Below are positions 62,873 through 64,000 of a stretch of 64,000 bases of DNA, in pieces. The notes beneath the pieces were generated by a model that saw only the letters and a list, made by a program, of their open reading frames with translations, did not search any database and was not told the origin of the DNA. Made by a program: the position numbers and the translations under genes. This DNA is from Paludibacter jiangxiensis (lineage in GTDB: Bacteria > Bacteroidota > Bacteroidia > Bacteroidales > Paludibacteraceae): assembly GCF_001618385.1 (NCBI RefSeq), contig NZ_BDCR01000001.1:496001-560000 (forward strand), in the 5' to 3' direction. Each line of letters starts with the position of its first letter. Within the stretch, counting starts at the first letter, position 1.

Positions 62873-64000
62873 TTATTTTAACCCTGTACGTTTATCCCAC
62901 CACATCTGCTTACCCCAGAAATAATCGCTTTCTGCAGCAGCTTCAGGCGCACAGTTTTCCTTGTTAAGATTACGTTCCGTATCAGGATATCCGTAACACA
63001 TCGGAGGTGTATTATGGCCGGGGAAATAGCTGTCTGGTGCAATTGCGTTGCCCGAAGGATAACCACTCATACGAAACAAAGACCATGCCTCCATACCGTT
63101 TTTAAATACCGAAACCCACCATTGAGTAAACAATTGAGCCTGAGTTCCGTCATATTTTCCTCCGTTAGCTAAGAAGGTAGAAGCATCACTTGCACTACCC
63201 CCGTTTTCTTGAATTGAAAGTGTCACCGCTTTTTCATAAGCTGCTTGTTGAGTCATACCAACATTCCAGCCTTTGCTTGCAGCGTAAGCGATTGCAAAAT
63301 AAGTTTCGCAACTACGCATCCAGGGAGAGAAACCTGTCAACGAATTGTCAGACATAAAACGTGTACCAATTCCCGAGTAAGCAGCTACTGCTGCAGTTGC
63401 TTCCAAACCATTCTGATAACCTGCATATTGTGCAGCTCCACTTACACCGTTGGTATAGTTGGCGGTTGGTTTGGCATATACAGACAAACGAGGGTCATTA
63501 GTTCCGCTTAATGTTTCTACCATTAATTTGCTAACGCCATACTCATTCGGGCGAGTCTGATAGTAATCTGCGTAGGGTTCAGGATATTCACTATTCCATT
63601 GGAAGAAAACATTATCGTTATTACTTGCCAATACAGGATATTTTGAAGGATTACCCAGAACTTCCTCAAAGGTTGACTTTGCATCATTAGGATCGACATT
63701 GGCAATACGAGCTGCAATACGAAGACGCAAAGAGTTACCATACTTCTTCCAGGCTGTAATGTCGCCATTCAGCAAAATATCGCCAGCGCCCAATTTATCG
63801 CTCTTTGTTCCTAATGCCTCAACAGCAGCTTTCAACCGTTTCAACAAATCGGGATATATTGCAGACTGCTTATCATATGTCGGTTTTGTCACGCCACTTG
63901 CCAGTTTTAAGGCATTCGAATAAGGGATATTACCCCAACGATCACTAATTACCTGGAAAATTTGGCACTGGAAAATTGTAGCTGCGGCCCACATGTTCGA
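62873..64000 (-). CDS. SusD-like outer-membrane lipoprotein (N-terminus outside window)
   Basis: The frame is open to the end of the window (residues S-N precede the first Met), so the N-terminal signal, lipobox and early helices are missing; 375 residues are visible. QVISDRWGNIPYSNALKLASGVTKPTYDKQ, LLKRLKAAVEALG and WKKYGNSLRLRIAARIANVDP match the SusD-like_2 group, as for the SusD at 22205. AWSLFRMSGYPSGNAI and CYGYPDTERNLNKEN fit the conserved C-terminal region. It is a carbohydrate-binding surface protein whose SusC partner should lie beyond the window. Its ligand is unknown, and it need not be tied to the peptidoglycan locus. Confidence 0.88.
   Translation of the reverse strand, partial: SNMWAAATIFQCQIFQVISDRWGNIPYSNALKLASGVTKPTYDKQSAIYPDLLKRLKAAVEALGTKSDKLGAGDILLNGDITAWKKYGNSLRLRIAARIANVDPNDAKSTFEEVLGNPSKYPVLASNNDNVFFQWNSEYPEPYADYYQTRPNEYGVSKLMVETLSGTNDPRLSVYAKPTANYTNGVSGAAQYAGYQNGLEATAAVAAYSGIGTRFMSDNSLTGFSPWMRSCETYFAIAYAASKGWNVGMTQQAAYEKAVTLSIQENGGSASDASTFLANGGKYDGTQAQLFTQWWVSVFKNGMEAWSLFRMSGYPSGNAIAPDSYFPGHNTPPMCYGYPDTERNLNKENCAPEAAAESDYFWGKQMWWDKRTGLK

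Noticed and set aside
1-64000. CRISPR arrays, insertion sequences, prophage genes, rRNA operons
   Set aside because: I saw no regularly spaced repeats, transposase or integrase motifs, phage genes or rRNA-like sequence in the window.

Overview
The window looks like a chromosomal segment of a Bacteroidetes bacterium, most likely order Bacteroidales and Paludibacter/Dysgonomonas-like. The genus is a guess; the phylum is well supported. Evidence includes three SusC/SusD-type proteins, a type IX secretion C-terminal sorting domain on the first protein, a PorE-like T9SS protein, many TAnnTTTG promoter boxes, and DUF4922, DUF4954 and DUF5009 proteins.

Layout. 1-2188: end of a secreted M6 metalloprotease, a structured RNA resembling 6S RNA, tRNA-Leu(UAG) and a terminator. 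2179-27397 (all minus strand): a run of 13 genes that reads as one peptidoglycan-degradation operon. In transcription order it holds SusC, SusD, GH18 lipoprotein, serine hydrolase, GHL10 hydrolase, sodium:solute symporter, GH9-deacetylase fusion, NlpC/P60 peptidase, L-Ala-D/L-Glu epimerase, amidase_3, NamZ (GH171), GH20 hexosaminidase and a metallophosphoesterase. 27901-33185: a second SusC/SusD pair with its own promoter and terminator. 33597-42128: a minus-strand catabolic operon of MurK-like kinase, MurQ, glycosyltransferase, DUF4922, AmpG-like permease, second NamZ and DUF5009 membrane protein. 42570-43418: a second MurK-like kinase with its own terminator. 43859-46693 (plus): a FAD/Fe-S D-lactate dehydrogenase.

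Together 2-47 kb reads as a peptidoglycan utilisation locus. SusC/D would import glycan fragments. Amidase, NamZ, GH20, NlpC/P60, serine hydrolase and epimerase would break them to sugars and modified peptides in the periplasm. AmpG and the symporter would carry products inward. MurK and MurQ would convert MurNAc to GlcNAc-6-P plus D-lactate, and the dehydrogenase would oxidise D-lactate to pyruvate. Parts with no clear role are the DUF4922/glycosyltransferase pair, the GH9-deacetylase fusion and the GHL10 protein.

46945-64000 is mostly ordinary: an MFS transporter, a three-domain GH18-deacetylase-glycosyltransferase fusion, folB with an acyltransferase, clpB, a small lipoprotein, tRNA-Pro(UGG), hemW, a porE-like gene, a DUF4954 beta-helix protein, and the end of another SusD gene cut by the window edge. 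I saw no CRISPR array, insertion sequence, prophage or rRNA. All calls come from reading the sequence; no database search or folding program was run.
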